NCBI GenBank assembly: GCA_910589415.1
Contig: OU342631.1
Coordinates: forward strand, 58,184,598-58,248,597
Origin: Malachius bipustulatus
Lineage: Eukaryota; Arthropoda; Insecta; Coleoptera; Melyridae
Length of the DNA stretch: 64,000 nucleotides
Direction: 5' to 3'
Position 1 is the first letter of the stretch; every line of letters begins with the position of its first letter. Below are positions 45,941 to 57,369 of the stretch, piece after piece. Below the pieces are notes generated by a model that worked only from the letters and a program-made list of their open reading frames with translations, was not told the origin of the DNA and made no database searches. Made by a program: the position numbers and the translations under genes.

Positions 45941-48321
45941 ATTTTTTTTGGGATTTAGATTCCAATTCAATTGCTACTATAACAACTATAGGTTGCTTTT
46001 ACAGAACGAATTAGAAAACTTTCGCACAGTATGTGAGGTGAAACTGAAGACATGGGCGGTACCGTTTCGTTATTATTAGGCCTCATCAGCATATCACACC
46101 AGTCAGGAACACAAAAAAAAGTTATAATAGCTTAAGTGTAAATATAAATAAATGCAAATATGCAGGGCGTCCCAGCTCATTCGAAGCGGTCTCTGTAGGC
46201 CAAATGATCGATTGTTTAAAAAAAAAATTTGCAAATTCAATTACAGGATCACAATGGCCATAATCTAAAATTGTTTGACGATCTTGTTTGTCTATAAGAT
46301 GAAATTTAATATAGTTCCCGGCTTATTTAACTGCAGGTCTGAGATTTGTATTTGAGATTCACGATCACCAGGCCAGAACCAGAAGAGAAAATGATTTTAA
46401 TATTAAGAAATTCAGCACACCTAAGTGCATGAAATGCAAAAATAAGAAAGGGTTGTAATATACCACCCCCAGGGTAAGCAGTTTTTTCTACAAAATAATC
46501 CTCATCAGTGAAACTTCATGAGAAGCCAGCCCGGCATTAATTAAGAAAAAGCATTGGCAAGTGAAATCTCCAGAATCCTTTATTCACACCGCCTCAACAA
46601 TGGATTGGACTATTCTGAGAATAAAAACACCAGCGCTGGGCAGCCTCAAAACACTTCCCTACTAACTTCCCTCCGATTCCTCTTACCCTTTGGTGGTTTG
46701 AGAAAAGACTCTTCGCTATTTTTGTTTGATTTGTTTTACTTGTATTTATTTACCTGACGCCGGTGAGTGGAGAATAGACTCCTCACTGATTTTTTTATTT
46801 TATTTTGTAATTTAACCGATGCCGGTGGATTGAGAACAGATTCTTCACTGGGTAATTCATTTATTGCAGAACAAGCCGCTTACTTTATTCCTAGCGCTGG
46901 CCAGTGAACGAAGAGGAGCTCTAGGTTCGAACCACTGCCACTACCAACATCGCCGGAGATACTGCCCGACTTTTATTAATCGTATCGTATTTATTTATTC
47001 ATTCTGATTAAAATCCCCTTAGTTAGAAATTATAATTACCTATTCCTTTTATTTCAGAAGCGGAAGTAAGTAAAAGTAAAACTCGCATAATTGTATTTAT
47101 TTGTAACAGAATAACAGATCTTCCGAAACTGTTCTGACGGCACGGTCAGGCATCGACATTGTTGCCAAATGTCTCCCTCTCTCAAAATCAGAAAGTATAG
47201 GTCTGCTTGAAATCATTTCAGTCATTGCAAATATTCAAATAGCGTTAGGTTTAAGCGATAGAAAAATAAGTCAGACTTCTCAGAAACAAACAAAAGGCCA
47301 AAACAAATGAAAGGTAGAAACAGAAACAAAAGACATCACTAACCAAGGGAAGTTAAACTTCATTTCTAGTTTGTTTGTTAAGCTTCAATTTGTACCTCAT
47401 TTCAAACTTTGACAACTAAAACCTCTTGAAACGAAAAACAACAAAATTCAAACAGAGGGAAGTTTTCATTAAAAGTTGGAGTAGCATACTTACAACATTA
47501 ATAAGAACAAATGAAGGGTTAAAATCAAAACAAACAAAAAAACAAAACAAAAACGAGTTCCGTAATGTCAGAGCATAGCCTTTTATGGTAAACTCAGATC
47601 CAAAGTGATCAAGGTATTTTATTACAGCAGTTGCGTTAATGCCAAAGTGCCTTCAGTGATTTTATTAATGTATAAGTCACGTAAAATCGATGTTCACTTG
47701 AACAGAGTGGCCTGAGGGAGAAGGTCAGTGGGATGCTGCCTTCGTCTCTTGTAGGTCCTGGTAATTTCTCTTGTTAAAGCTTACCTGCAAATTGATGACT
47801 TAGTTCAAAATAACAAGCTTGAAATTGAAGTAAAACTGCCCAATAAGGCAACATTGTAAGCCCCCAATTGTAAAGCCAACACACAAGCGAAAGTGAAACC
47901 ACCAAACGATTCAAGTCATTGTCAATCAGGAATTTTTAAAACCCTCACGCCCTCACCAACACAAACAATGCACCAGAGAGTAGGTTGATTGAAATGATTC
48001 AAGCAGGTCCTTTATAAAAAACCAGCTGTTGGAACTGCATCGGAAGGTCTAAATAAATAAATAAATGTAAAACTAATAGAAACATAATTAATTAAAGTAG
48101 ACATCCAGTTTGAAATATAGATGAAATAGTGACATTTGATTCTGTAATCTTAAAGGAAGAAATTTTGATCACACAGGTATTTTTTGACTCCTGAGCTTCT
48201 ACATAACCTATCCGAGAACCGAGGGTGGCTACAAAAAGGACACAACAAGAAGTGGGTCCTAGCGGCGATTTTCCTAGACAATCATCGGGGAAGGGGAGTG
48301 GTTGTTACAGGGTTGATATTG
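45941..48321. other. FAM76 intron 1, mostly unassigned
   Basis: Includes an end of the 6,060-type outer hairpin element near 46,160-46,290 (AGGGCGTCCCAGCTCATTCG), a degenerate tandem block at 46,690-46,875, and a long A/C-biased strand at about 47,270-47,560. No gene recognised. Confidence 0.4.
46690..46875 (+). repeat. Degenerate tandem repeat, ~3 units of 55-75 bp
   Basis: Each unit has GGTGRNTKGAGAANAGACTC followed by TTCRCTG and a T-rich stretch, then a CGCCGGTG/GATGCCGGTG link. Units start near 46,692, 46,762 and 46,823. Confidence 0.5.
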
Positions 48322-48880
48322 TACCGGGTGTCCCAACACTAGTGTCCACCCCCTAAATAGAGCTTAATTTTAAAGATAAAAAATTGAAACTTTGAGGATT
48401 TGTGTACTTGATATAGGACCACAGAATGGCATAATCAGTTTCATTAAAAAAAATTTAGTTCGGGCGCCAGCGATAAAAAACTGTAAGATGGTGGTAAATT
48501 GTCGAAAAAAAATCGATTTTTTTTTCATTACATACGTAGATATCGATTAATAAAATCAATATCGCTTGAAAGAAATGTGAAAAAACTAACTATAAGGCTT
48601 TAATTAAATAAAATATAATTATATAGCAATGACAGGTAGACAATATAATCTGAACAATATAATCAATATTATCTGAAAACGATAGGTGCAATAAGTTTTA
48701 TGACAAAGTAAATAAGGCTCAAATAAATAGAAGGACCGCTCTTGCTGGGCTAGCCGGCACACTGAACCTGCACTGGACAGTGTCGTAGTATGGACTCATG
48801 AAAAAGGTGACTATTAAATTTTTTATCTTTAAAATTAAGCTCGATTTAGGGGGTGGACACTAGTGTTGGGACACCCGGTA
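48322..48880. mobile_element. Hairpin element, 559 bp
   Basis: Ends TACCGGGTGTCCCAACACTA and TAGTGTTGGGACACCCGGTA are perfect inverted repeats, extended through GTCCACCCCCTAAATAGAGC and TTTTAAAGATAAAAAAT with few mismatches (~65 nt). TA lies at each boundary. Centre non-coding. Confidence 0.87.
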
Positions 48881-49019
48881 CAATAGTTTGCCTACTGAGT
48901 TAAAGTCTAGCGATCATTATGATAGTTTAGAAAAACTTGTATAAATATGTACCTACCTAAATAAGTAACGGATTGCTAAATAAAGCTTATTCTTATTATT
49001 ATTATAATTTTGGGAAAAA

Positions 49020-49550
49020 ATCGATTTGTTTTCAGAGAGTTCAAGAAGATATGGAGATCGGTTATAATCCGACTCCAAGAAACAGCTCGATTCATCTGGA
49101 CCAGGAAGAGAAACAAATCTCCCCTGAGAAAAAGGAAGACGAACAACCAGATTATAAGCCTTCGGTAGAGACTTTCTCACACAGGAGGACCTGGATACAT
49201 TGGCAACAGTCAAGATGGTCAGCGTCCTTAGAGGGGCTGACCTGATGGGGATAATGTAGCCAAAACTAGTTGTGAGCCACAATAGACCTATGGTCGCAAT
49301 GGAGGTGTCACAATGGCTCACTCAAAAGAAATGTAAATGTAATCTAAATTTAGTCTTTAAGTATTTTGCCTCCTACGATACGAATTCTCACGAATCTCCA
49401 GTAGGATTTTTATTCTTTTATAAATTGTAGATAAATAATAAAATAATGTCAAGCTAAATAATAAAACTGCAATGTAACATGCAACATGTACTGTAATATA
49501 GGCTTATATACCATGTAAAAAGAAAAGGCAAATAAATAATAATAAAAAAA
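49020..49550 (+). pseudogene. Probable LINE 3' end
   Basis: A 90-codon polar frame (48,973-49,245), an untranslated stretch and a terminal AAAGGCAAATAAATAATAAT tail resemble a jockey-like 3' end. No diagnostic pol motif is preserved, so this is tentative. Confidence 0.35.
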
Positions 49551-50300
49551 TCTACTATCACCCAAGTGGCTTGAACTGTGAACTAGCATTGAATTTATGT
49601 AACCCGATGCAGAAATAACGAATTATTTACTTTTGTATATTACTAAATACTAAATTAAAGATTACTAAATACACTAGAGTGATAATTATTGCTAACTGAT
49701 ACCAAAAACTCTAGATTATATTATTATGTCTACTGTATTTGGATCATATTATGTCAGCGATTTTTTAAATTTATATCCGGTCTTGTGTAGTTTACAGTTC
49801 AAGGCAACAGATGGCACTCCTGTTTTTGACGCCTTTTTAATACATCCACATGCGCAAATAATAACATCGTAACTCCGAAATGGTCGTTTTGTAGGAAATT
49901 GTGTTTTTGAAAATTGGGGATTGAAATTTAGCCACAATTCAAAGATTATGTGTCCACATCTTATGCCTAAAATAAATTCTTGATTACTATAAAATAAATC
50001 TAAAAAATATATATATTTGAAAAAGATATGATGTAATTATTTCATATTCCCTAAGCAGCAAATAACTTATCTAAATGTACGCTTTAAATATTTGCGATTA
50101 TTCAGATAGCCAATAGCTTATCTAAAGATAAGATGTTAAAATCTGCTATTTTCAAAGTAAATAATATCTTAAGATAGGTATAATAACTATTATTACACCA
50201 TGTTCCGAATTTATAGAAGTGTGATCTGAAGATTAAAAAAAACCGAAACAGGTTAATTTTATAATTTGATTTACTTTCTATTGAGCCATTCAAAAGGTGC
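49551..50300. other. AT-rich intronic sequence
   Basis: No gene or repeat boundary recognised. Confidence 0.4.
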
Positions 50301-50420
50301 TCTCAAGATGTCTCAAATGCTTCCGTGTGAAACCAAAGACCTTCACCCCCTACATCGGTGATTTACCATCTTTCCGAGCTTCCCAATTGAAATGTTTCTC
50401 GCACGTAACTTTAGACTATA

Positions 50421-52160
50421 CTGCCGTGTTAACCCTAAACGCCGTATCTACATTTTGGTAGTTTTGAGATATTTACGTTTTTGTCTTTTGCCATCTGCCG
50501 TTCACAATTGTTATCTTTGAGAATCCTGATTTTCCATAAGTTATTATTTACATGCCTAATTTTATTTAGTCGTATTCTTTTTTCTAAAAAACTGCAGTTT
50601 TTTTCAAAAAATCACTTACGGCAATATATTCAAAGGAAAAATAGATAGATTAGCCGTAAATGAACTTACGTTTTTTTTCAGTTAAAAATATCTTATACAT
50701 ACTAGGAGCTTTTGTCGTATACAGGATGGTTAACAATTCGATGCTCACCATTGGGATCTCGGAAACGGTAAAAGATACAGGGTGGGTTAAATTAGAGAAA
50801 GGTTGCACAATTTTATGCTTACTAAGAATCTGAAATAAAATATATGGAAACTTCAGGCGTTGCTGAAATATCCTGCAAAAACTTAAAAATGGGGATTTAT
50901 TATTTCAATCATATCTTTTTTATTATCGGAAAGAAATTAAAATATTTTTGTAGGTTTACATAAATCATCAAAAGCTATCATCTGTCATTTTCAAAATTTT
51001 CAAGGACTGCTAGATCGCAGAGTTTTCATAGTCAACTTTTGTTTTTCTTATGGCCGCCATATTGTTTTTTCATGTTATTCGCTATTAAAAAAATCAAGGA
51101 AACAATCTATCAAATTAAAAAAAAAAAATTCTTAATAATTTTATTCTTTATTCGAAAAAAAAAAGAAAGTCATTTCACCGAATAACGTCAATATGACGTC
51201 GCGACTTGATATTGATTGCCTTATGGGTTTTTTTAGGTTTCGGTCAAACCATTCGGTTAAACAAAGGTTATTTTTCCGACAAAAGAAGAACAAAAATTTG
51301 GAAGAAATTTTTTTTTTGAATGTGATAAATTATTTATTTTGTTTCTTAGATTTTTTTAATAGCGAATGACACGAAATAACAATATGACGGCCATAAGAAA
51401 AACAAAAGTTGACAATGAAAATTCTGGGATCTAGTAGTCCTTGAAAATTTTGGAAATGACAGAGATGCCTTTTTAAAGTAAACCTACAAAAATATTTCAA
51501 TTTCTTTTCAATAATGAAAAAGATATGATTGAAATAAGAAATCTTCATTTTCAAGTTTTTTCAGGATATTTCAGCAACGCCTGAAAAGTATCCATAAATT
51601 TTCTTTCAGATTCTTAATAAGCATAAAATTGTGCAACTTTTCTCTAATTTAACCCACCCTGTATCTTTTACTGTTTCCGAGCACTTATGATAAATGCACA
51701 CACAATTTTATTATTATGTATTTTTTTTAACGTTATTAAAGTACCTACCTACTTTCGGTGAAACAATTATTACTGTATTACATATTATTACTTTTATTAT
51801 TATTCTTTGAAATAAATAAAACAAACTGCGTATCTTACTTGGTTATTTTCTAGATACGGCATTTTCGATCAGGATTACTCATATACGTATGAAATTTATT
51901 TAACATTTATGCCGTATCTGCATATTATGCTTACAGATACGGCAAACTTCCCTAATAAAATGAACATACGGTAAAATGCTCTAGAGAACTGATGAAACCT
52001 GCAAATACGGCGAACTAAATTAGCGATTTATAGCTGTTAGGATGGAGATACGGCGTTTTCGCTTATGGTAATAGATAGAGAACATAAAGTCCCATCAGAA
52101 CATCCAATAAGCCGAAAATGAGAAAATTGTCACTTACGGCGTTTACGGTTAACACGGCAG
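50421..52160. mobile_element. TACGGC-repeat DNA element, TATA-flanked
   Basis: 26-bp terminal inverted repeats with one mismatch: left CTGCCGTGTTAACCCTAAAC, then GCCGTA; right TACGGC, then GTTTACGGTTAACACGGCAG. TATA lies on both sides (50,417-50,420; 52,161-52,164), consistent with a 4-bp target duplication inside the BEL/Pao integrase. About nine exact TACGGC/GCCGTA words cluster in the outer 250-350 nt of both ends. No transposase; the middle is occupied by a foldback element (50,720-51,682). Superfamily unknown to me. Confidence 0.82.
50720..51682. mobile_element. Foldback-family copy nested in the TACGGC element
   Basis: Left end TACAGGATGGTTAACAATTC, then CGGAAACGGTAAAAGATACA; right GTATCTTTTACTGTTTCCGAG, where the outermost ~30 nt are missing. 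Arms share TGGCCGCCATATTG and CTAGATCGCAGAGTTTTCAT with the 41,330 family but have their own terminal sequence. Confidence 0.78.
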
Positions 52161-53003
52161 TATACTGGATCCCTAAATATTACCAAGGGCAGGCTTCGAG
52201 GTGCCAAAGTATTTAAGGCTTATCTGTGTATTTTTGTATGTTGTGCCACGAAAGCTATGCATATAGAGCTTGTGTCTGATTTGACCGCCGACGCCTTCAT
52301 TGCAGCTTTGCGGCGATTTCTAGCCCGACGAGGCACTTGCTCTCAGATTTTTAGCGATTGTGGAACAAATTTTCAAGGAGCCAATCGGCAACTACAGGAA
52401 CTATCAAGGCCAGCTTCGGAAATATTACAAATAAATTGGCATTTCAATCCACCCTTTGCTCCCCGCTTTAATGGCTTGAGTGAAGCCGGAGTCAAGTCGG
52501 TGAAATCTCATTTGTATCGGGTTATAGGAAATCAAATTTTAACATTCGAAGAGCTCTTTACACTGTTGGTCCAGATAGAAGCGTTGTTGAACTCGCGACC
52601 TCTTTGTGGGCAAAGCTCAGATCCGAATGATTTGTCCTCCCTAACTCCAGGTCATTTCTTGACCATGGAGGCATTGAATTCTTGTCCTGACCCAGACCTT
52701 TCCCGTTTAAAATTAAATACTTTGTCACGTTGGCAGTTAGTTCAACGTCTTCGCTCAGATTTTTGGAAATGCTGAAAGACGGAATATTTGCATACCCCGC
52801 AACAGCGTTCAAAATGGACACAGCCATCTACCGAAATAAAACTGGGTACTTTGGTCTTAATAAAAGATGAAACCAGATCTCCATTGAATTGGACACTGGG
52901 TAGGATAGTGGCGGTACATCCCGGTCAAGACAAGCAAGTTCGCGTTGCCACAGTTCGAACACAAATCGGCATCCTCAAGTGTCCGGTAGTGAAATTTTCT
53001 TGA

Positions 53004-54676
53004 TATGTGCCAGTGATTTTCATACCGTCATGTTATAGAGCTTAAAAAATATATTAATATTGCTTGTATTTTGTGCAATTATCAATTATCTCAATCTGCC
53101 TAGGAGATGCGGCCTGTCCTCATTACGTAAGTCTAGGAGACCCTCTACATTAAATTTATTTAATTATTTCAGTAAACATTCCACACAAAAATAATGATAA
53201 ATAGGGTGAATAAAGTAAGCTGCTGAATTAGACATACCAAACGCTCATATGAATTTTGACAAATTAATTATTGCATAATAAACAACCTCCATCTCATTTA
53301 TTTACTTATTTTTAAGCTAAATACGAGACAGAAACCCCCTGAAAAAAAATTATTATTTGTAAGTAATGAGCACCTACCTATACATATAATATCTAACCAA
53401 TAGCATGTCATGTAGCATGTAAAGTTTTAGGGGTGAATTAATGCTATTAACTATAACAATAATTACTAACATAATTACTTGTGGAAAGTGAATTGCTGGT
53501 AAAATGTAGTACCTACACATACCTATACCCTTGATATTTCTGATAGCCTGTTTGTTTTAGAAAGAAATGAACACCTGTCCAGTTAGAACCTTGCTTCGAT
53601 TGGGATCACAGAAACGCCCTGTAGAATGTGTATTACTATAATCATAATCCAGTGAAAAAAATCACAAATTTACCAGAGTAAAACCATTACCATTAACATG
53701 AGGTAAAGTCTATTATGTGTAAATTCCTAGGATGGATTGGAAAAGAAATTCACTGTACAGAAAGCAAGTCAGGAAAAATCGCACAAAACTTCAAGAGTGC
53801 TCTACAAGTGAAAATAATGTAAAAAAACCTCACTGTGTTGTTATGTGATTTTTATTTGTTTTAAAGTTAGTCATAACAAAAACTGAATTTATTACAAGTC
53901 GTAATATTGTTCGTCATAACAAAATTTCCTGCACACTCATCGTGTCAAAACTTCCAAACATATTCTACTTCGGCTGCACAGGAGGCCCCGTTGTTTTTCT
54001 GATTTTCTGACAAAGGCTATAGGAATCACTTTACATTTTGATCTTTTTACAGAAAGTAACTTGATTGTGTTTTTGCATAATGAATAACACCATTTACTAC
54101 ATGAAGGCTACAATGAAAGATGTGCTATTGTGCAGGGAATTTCATTATGAGGGTTGATTGAAAGAGTCAGGTCTAGGCCAGCCTTCAAAACAAATGAAAA
54201 TCGCATAGCAGCACATGATTTTTTTAGATTACGTACAGGTTTACAATAATGCACCCCTGGAGTTTAGTACATTCCTTCAGACTCACCCTGTGTAATTACT
54301 TAATTAAAATTTTTTTTTTAGATTTTCATTGTTTACTTTGATCGGTATGGAGTTGGTGAACTTGCGAACTGCTCAAACTGACAATGTTGCTAATTGCTAT
54401 CCTGGTACTATCCTAAATATTTTCTAATGAAAGGAAACTGAATTTGTGATGATTGAATGTCAAAATTGCAGTGTTCCAACACACTGTGCCTGGACCCTTG
54501 CAAGATTTCTTTCTAAATCAAAAACAGGCTTAGGAGTTCTACTATTCAGCGTACCGTGACATCTTCAGAAATTAGCTTGCTTGTAAACGCTTCTACTTGC
54601 AAGAATATTATCCCTCAAACTTTTTTTTTGATGCCAAACTTGTGATTAGGCTAAATTTAAAATCAAATTGACTCAC
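53004..54676. other. FAM76 intron 1, 5' end
   Basis: AT-rich, non-coding. No recognisable element. The donor GTGAGT of intron 1 is at 54,676-54,671. Confidence 0.45.
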
Positions 54677-54763
54677 CTTACATAACTGTTGCCCTGCGGA
54701 GAGTTCTTCGAATGGATGGCGAGAAAAACATCGCGAGCACGCGAAAAGAGCAGCTGTACTCAT
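54677..54763 (-). CDS. FAM76: FAM76 exon 1 (initiator exon)
   Basis: ATG at 54,763-54,761 in a good insect context (ACAAAAATGAG). It encodes MSTAALFACSRCFSRHPF, then EELSAGQQLCK, and ends at the strong donor AAG|GTGAGT. Vertebrate FAM76 begins MAALYACTKCHQRFPFE and ends this exon QGQQLCK|ECR, and exon 2 here starts with ECR in phase 0. The 29-codon exon is too short for ORF calling and lies 26 kb from exon 2; recognition depends on the family sequence and the splice site. The longer minus frame covering 54,678-54,863 is in another phase. Confidence 0.92.
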
Positions 54764-55560
54764 TTTTGTTGTGAATTTCGCAAAGCCGAAAGTATAAACA
54801 AACAGGGCGACTTGAAAGAGAACAATATAACTTCAACTTATAAAATCTTGGGATATGTATCACCTCACCTTGTTTTGGTCTTGAAATTGAATTTATTTTA
54901 AGCTATCGAGCTTGATTTTTTTTACAGTTAACGGATTTCGAAGACTGATAGCGAAACAAGGTAACGAGGATATGATGATGATGATACTTAATACGGTATA
55001 CCTACCTAGTACCTATTGAATTGAATTGGCCTATTCCTTTACCTATTCCTATTATTCACTATTATTCCTATGCCTATCATCAGCCTATCCTATAATTTTG
55101 TGCTGTGCGTCTGCTGCCAATTTCTGACACCTAACCTAACACACAAATTTTTAAAAATCTGTGACTTTCAGTTGTCACAGATGTCAGATGTCCAGTATCA
55201 CCACAGAATTAATACAATCAGAAGCTAAACTCGCCGGCGGCGCCTATGATCTTTTAGAGACAAGCCACACCTCTAGCGGCCATTGCTTCAGACTCTTCAG
55301 AGTAGAAACACAGGCCCGCCACCAGCCCGCCACAGAATAGGTACAATTCTATTCTGTGGGCCCGCATTCAAAACTAATGAAAGCTCACCTCAAATCATGG
55401 CGGATCTCTATATGCGCCGAGTAGATGCGCGAACTCGGTATTTTTATTGAAGTTTATATTCTGATTGTACCTATTCTGTACGGGATGCCGATAGACGATG
55501 ACGCGCAGGCTGCGTACCGGTCTTGTGACGTCACGTGGTTCTAAGATTACACATGAGATT
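54764..55560 (-). promoter_or_regulatory. Probable FAM76 5' UTR and promoter region
   Basis: Upstream of the FAM76 ATG. The part at 55,210-55,540 is the most GC- and CpG-rich upstream DNA (GCCGGCGGCGCC, CCCGCCACC, GATGACGCGCAGG) in an otherwise AT-rich area, as expected around a broadly expressed promoter. No TATA box or initiator can be assigned with confidence. An 11-bp stem hairpin sits at 55,330-55,359. Confidence 0.4.
55330..55359. repeat. Hairpin CCACAGAATAG / CTATTCTGTGG
   Basis: Perfect 11-bp stem with an 8-nt loop GTACAATT. CTATTCTGTGG also occurs at about 60,271-60,281, hinting at a dispersed short repeat. Confidence 0.5.
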
Positions 55561-55760
55561 GCTCATATCTTTTTTATTGTCAGGAATAAATGAATAATTC
55601 TTTGTAGGCTTGCATAAATCGGCAACAGCTATCCATTCAACGTTTTAAAAATTTTCAAGGCCAACTAAATCCCAGAGTTTTCATATTCAACTTTTGTTTT
55701 TTTTTATAGCCTCCATATTGTTTTCATGTCGTTTGGTACAAAAAATCATGAAAATCCAAA
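55555..55760. repeat. Left-arm fragment of the foldback family
   Basis: CATATCTTTTTTATTGTCAG, CTTGCATAAATCGGCAACAG, CCAACTAAATCCCAGAGTTT and CAACTTTTGTTTTT follow the arm order of the 41,330 copy. Termini and right arm absent. Confidence 0.65.
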
Positions 55761-56299
55761 ATATAACATTTAAAAAATTGGTAGCAATTGAATTCATTTT
55801 ATTCTTTTCGAAAAATAAATTTAAAATTTTTCCATAATAGATCTAGCACAAAGAAAAACACAAGCAAAAGGGATGGAAGCAATATTATAATTTGACATTA
55901 ATTTTATAAACAACCTCGCTGCGATGAATACTTTTAAGTCAAAATAAAACCAAATGACGTCATTGCGCAGTAATAACCAAAATAGTAACAGCAATAATCG
56001 GCATACCGTGTAGGTATACTTCACGTAAAATAAAACTGCATATTAAATTGGGATTTATTTTGTAGATGACAAGCCAACGACAGATTGGCTTGTCGTTTCG
56101 TTCAATTAAATTGACATTTTAAATCAACGCTAGTTAAACATCCAGCCGCTTGGGCGACAGTAACTTCCAGTGACAATTTTCAGTGAAAGCTGTACGTATT
56201 ATTATCTAGTGTATTTGCATCACATCATTCAGTCAATGCACCTTAAAAATAGTTTTTATTAGTTTTTTTTTCATTTGTTTTATAAAACTGACAAAAACT
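55761..56299. other. AT-rich non-coding sequence
   Basis: No gene recognised. A 10-bp stem hairpin GACAAGCCAA / TTGGCTTGTC (56,068-56,094) is the only notable structure. Confidence 0.4.
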
Positions 56300-56312
56300 G
56301 ACTACCGAATTA

Positions 56313-56556
56313 TTATTATATTATTTTTTAAAAAAGGGGGAGCATCGGTCTTCACTATGTAGTCAAGACAAAGTCGCTCCACACCTGTAATATGGGTTTG
56401 GAGCCTCTTGCTCATACACCCAGCCTCAAGTATGCCAAACAAATAGTAGAACGGACAACACAAACACCCAGAGCCTTCACCGAGAATCGAACTCAGTCCG
56501 CCGGGTCCAGTGACTCAGCAGACCGCCCACTGAACCACTCGGCCACCGGTGTGCTC
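56313..56556 (-). mobile_element. tRNA-derived SINE with 13-bp target duplication
   Basis: On the minus strand the 5' part reads GTGGCCGAGTGGTTCAGTGG (RNA polymerase III A box, TGGCNNAGTGG type), and ~50 nt later GAGTTCGATTCTCG (B box). The head resembles a serine/leucine-type tRNA with a long variable arm. A tRNA-unrelated body follows, ending in an A/T-rich tail. A perfect 13-bp direct repeat GACTACCGAATTA flanks it (56,300-56,312 and 56,557-56,569), the mark of LINE-mediated insertion. It cannot fold as a functional tRNA throughout, so it is not called a tRNA gene. It is recent, given the intact duplication. Confidence 0.87.
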
Positions 56557-56569
56557 GACTACCGAATTA

Positions 56570-57369
56570 AGTAAGATGTTATTCACTTATTTATTTAGAC
56601 CACATAAAAAAAGACTTACTATTGTAATCAGTTACAAATAACAAAATATAAAGAGCAAACATCTACAGAAATCATTATACATTCTCTACAAAGTTTAAAG
56701 TTTCAAACAATCTGTAGTTCACAATGCGGTAACAGTAATGCGCGCCTCCTCGTGGATTTTTTCGCACTTTTGTGCGGCATATTAATCGTTGACAGCTCGT
56801 TTCAATAAAATGAAACCTTTCTTAAAATCATTATGTCAGAGAATACGTTTCCATGGAACTTTTCTTCAAGGAACCGCTCTTTCAGAGAGACTCCTGGTGT
56901 CCTGGTGCACATATAGCACTCATAAAAATGAAAAAACCTATTATTGTCCCATTGTTCAAGTGATATATTAATTGTTCCATTAAAAAAATATCACCTTTCT
57001 TATCAACATAATAAGTTCACATTTCATCTCATGTTTTAGGGTTTTTTATTCAGCTTATATGTATAATAAGTCGAAGAGTTTTGGACATATTTTGCATCTG
57101 TAAAGCAGGAAAATGTTACCCTTCGTCTGAAATACAGCTCGAAAAAATTATAGCAGTAGTTATTGTTTTATTAGTATTACTTATATGCCTTAAATTATTA
57201 ACTAAAATTTTTTACTTTAATTTACTGTCTAAAGAAAGATTCAGGAGTAATAAATACGTATGTAATCGCAAGCATTTATGGTACTCGTGTACAACAAACT
57301 CTTCCCGAGTTTTTTTTATCCCTGAACGACCTCAAGTTTGCAATGAGAAATACATTAAAATGAATAGCA
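56570..57369. other. Unassigned sequence with one hydrophobic open frame
   Basis: A 111-codon frame (57,081-57,416, TTG start) has a single hydrophobic stretch (KIIAVVIVLLVLLICLKLL) that could span a membrane, but no homologue is recognised and it overlaps an element end. Probably not a gene. Confidence 0.3.

Larger units (their letters stand above)
50305..53003 (+). pseudogene. BEL/Pao integrase, split by a DNA transposon
   Basis: The first part (50,309-50,420) reads CLKCFRVKPKTFTP then YIGDLPSFRASQLKCFSHV and stops at LDY, the first catalytic Asp. It is cut by the element at 50,421-52,160. The second part (52,161-52,775) continues with RGAKVFKAYLCIFVCCATKA, ELVSDLTADAFIAAL, FSDCGTNFQGA (second Asp), GLSEAGVKSVK (Glu) and SRWQLVQRLRSDFW. 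A TGA at 52,773-52,775 replaces an expected Trp codon, and the C-terminal domain (LGTLVLIKDE, GRIVAVHPG) runs on to 53,003. No LTR was identified. Apart from the insertion and the stop, it is well preserved. Described only. Confidence 0.88.

Noticed and set aside
46690..46875. CRISPR-like repeat array
   Set aside because: Units are degenerate, contiguous and without spacers; the genome is eukaryotic.
54678..54863. 61-codon minus frame over FAM76 exon 1
   Set aside because: It is in a different phase from the ATG-initiated exon whose product matches the FAM76 N-terminus.
56430..56556. tRNA-Ser/Leu gene
   Set aside because: A and B boxes are present, but the unit continues into a non-tRNA body with a 13-bp target duplication, so it is a SINE.
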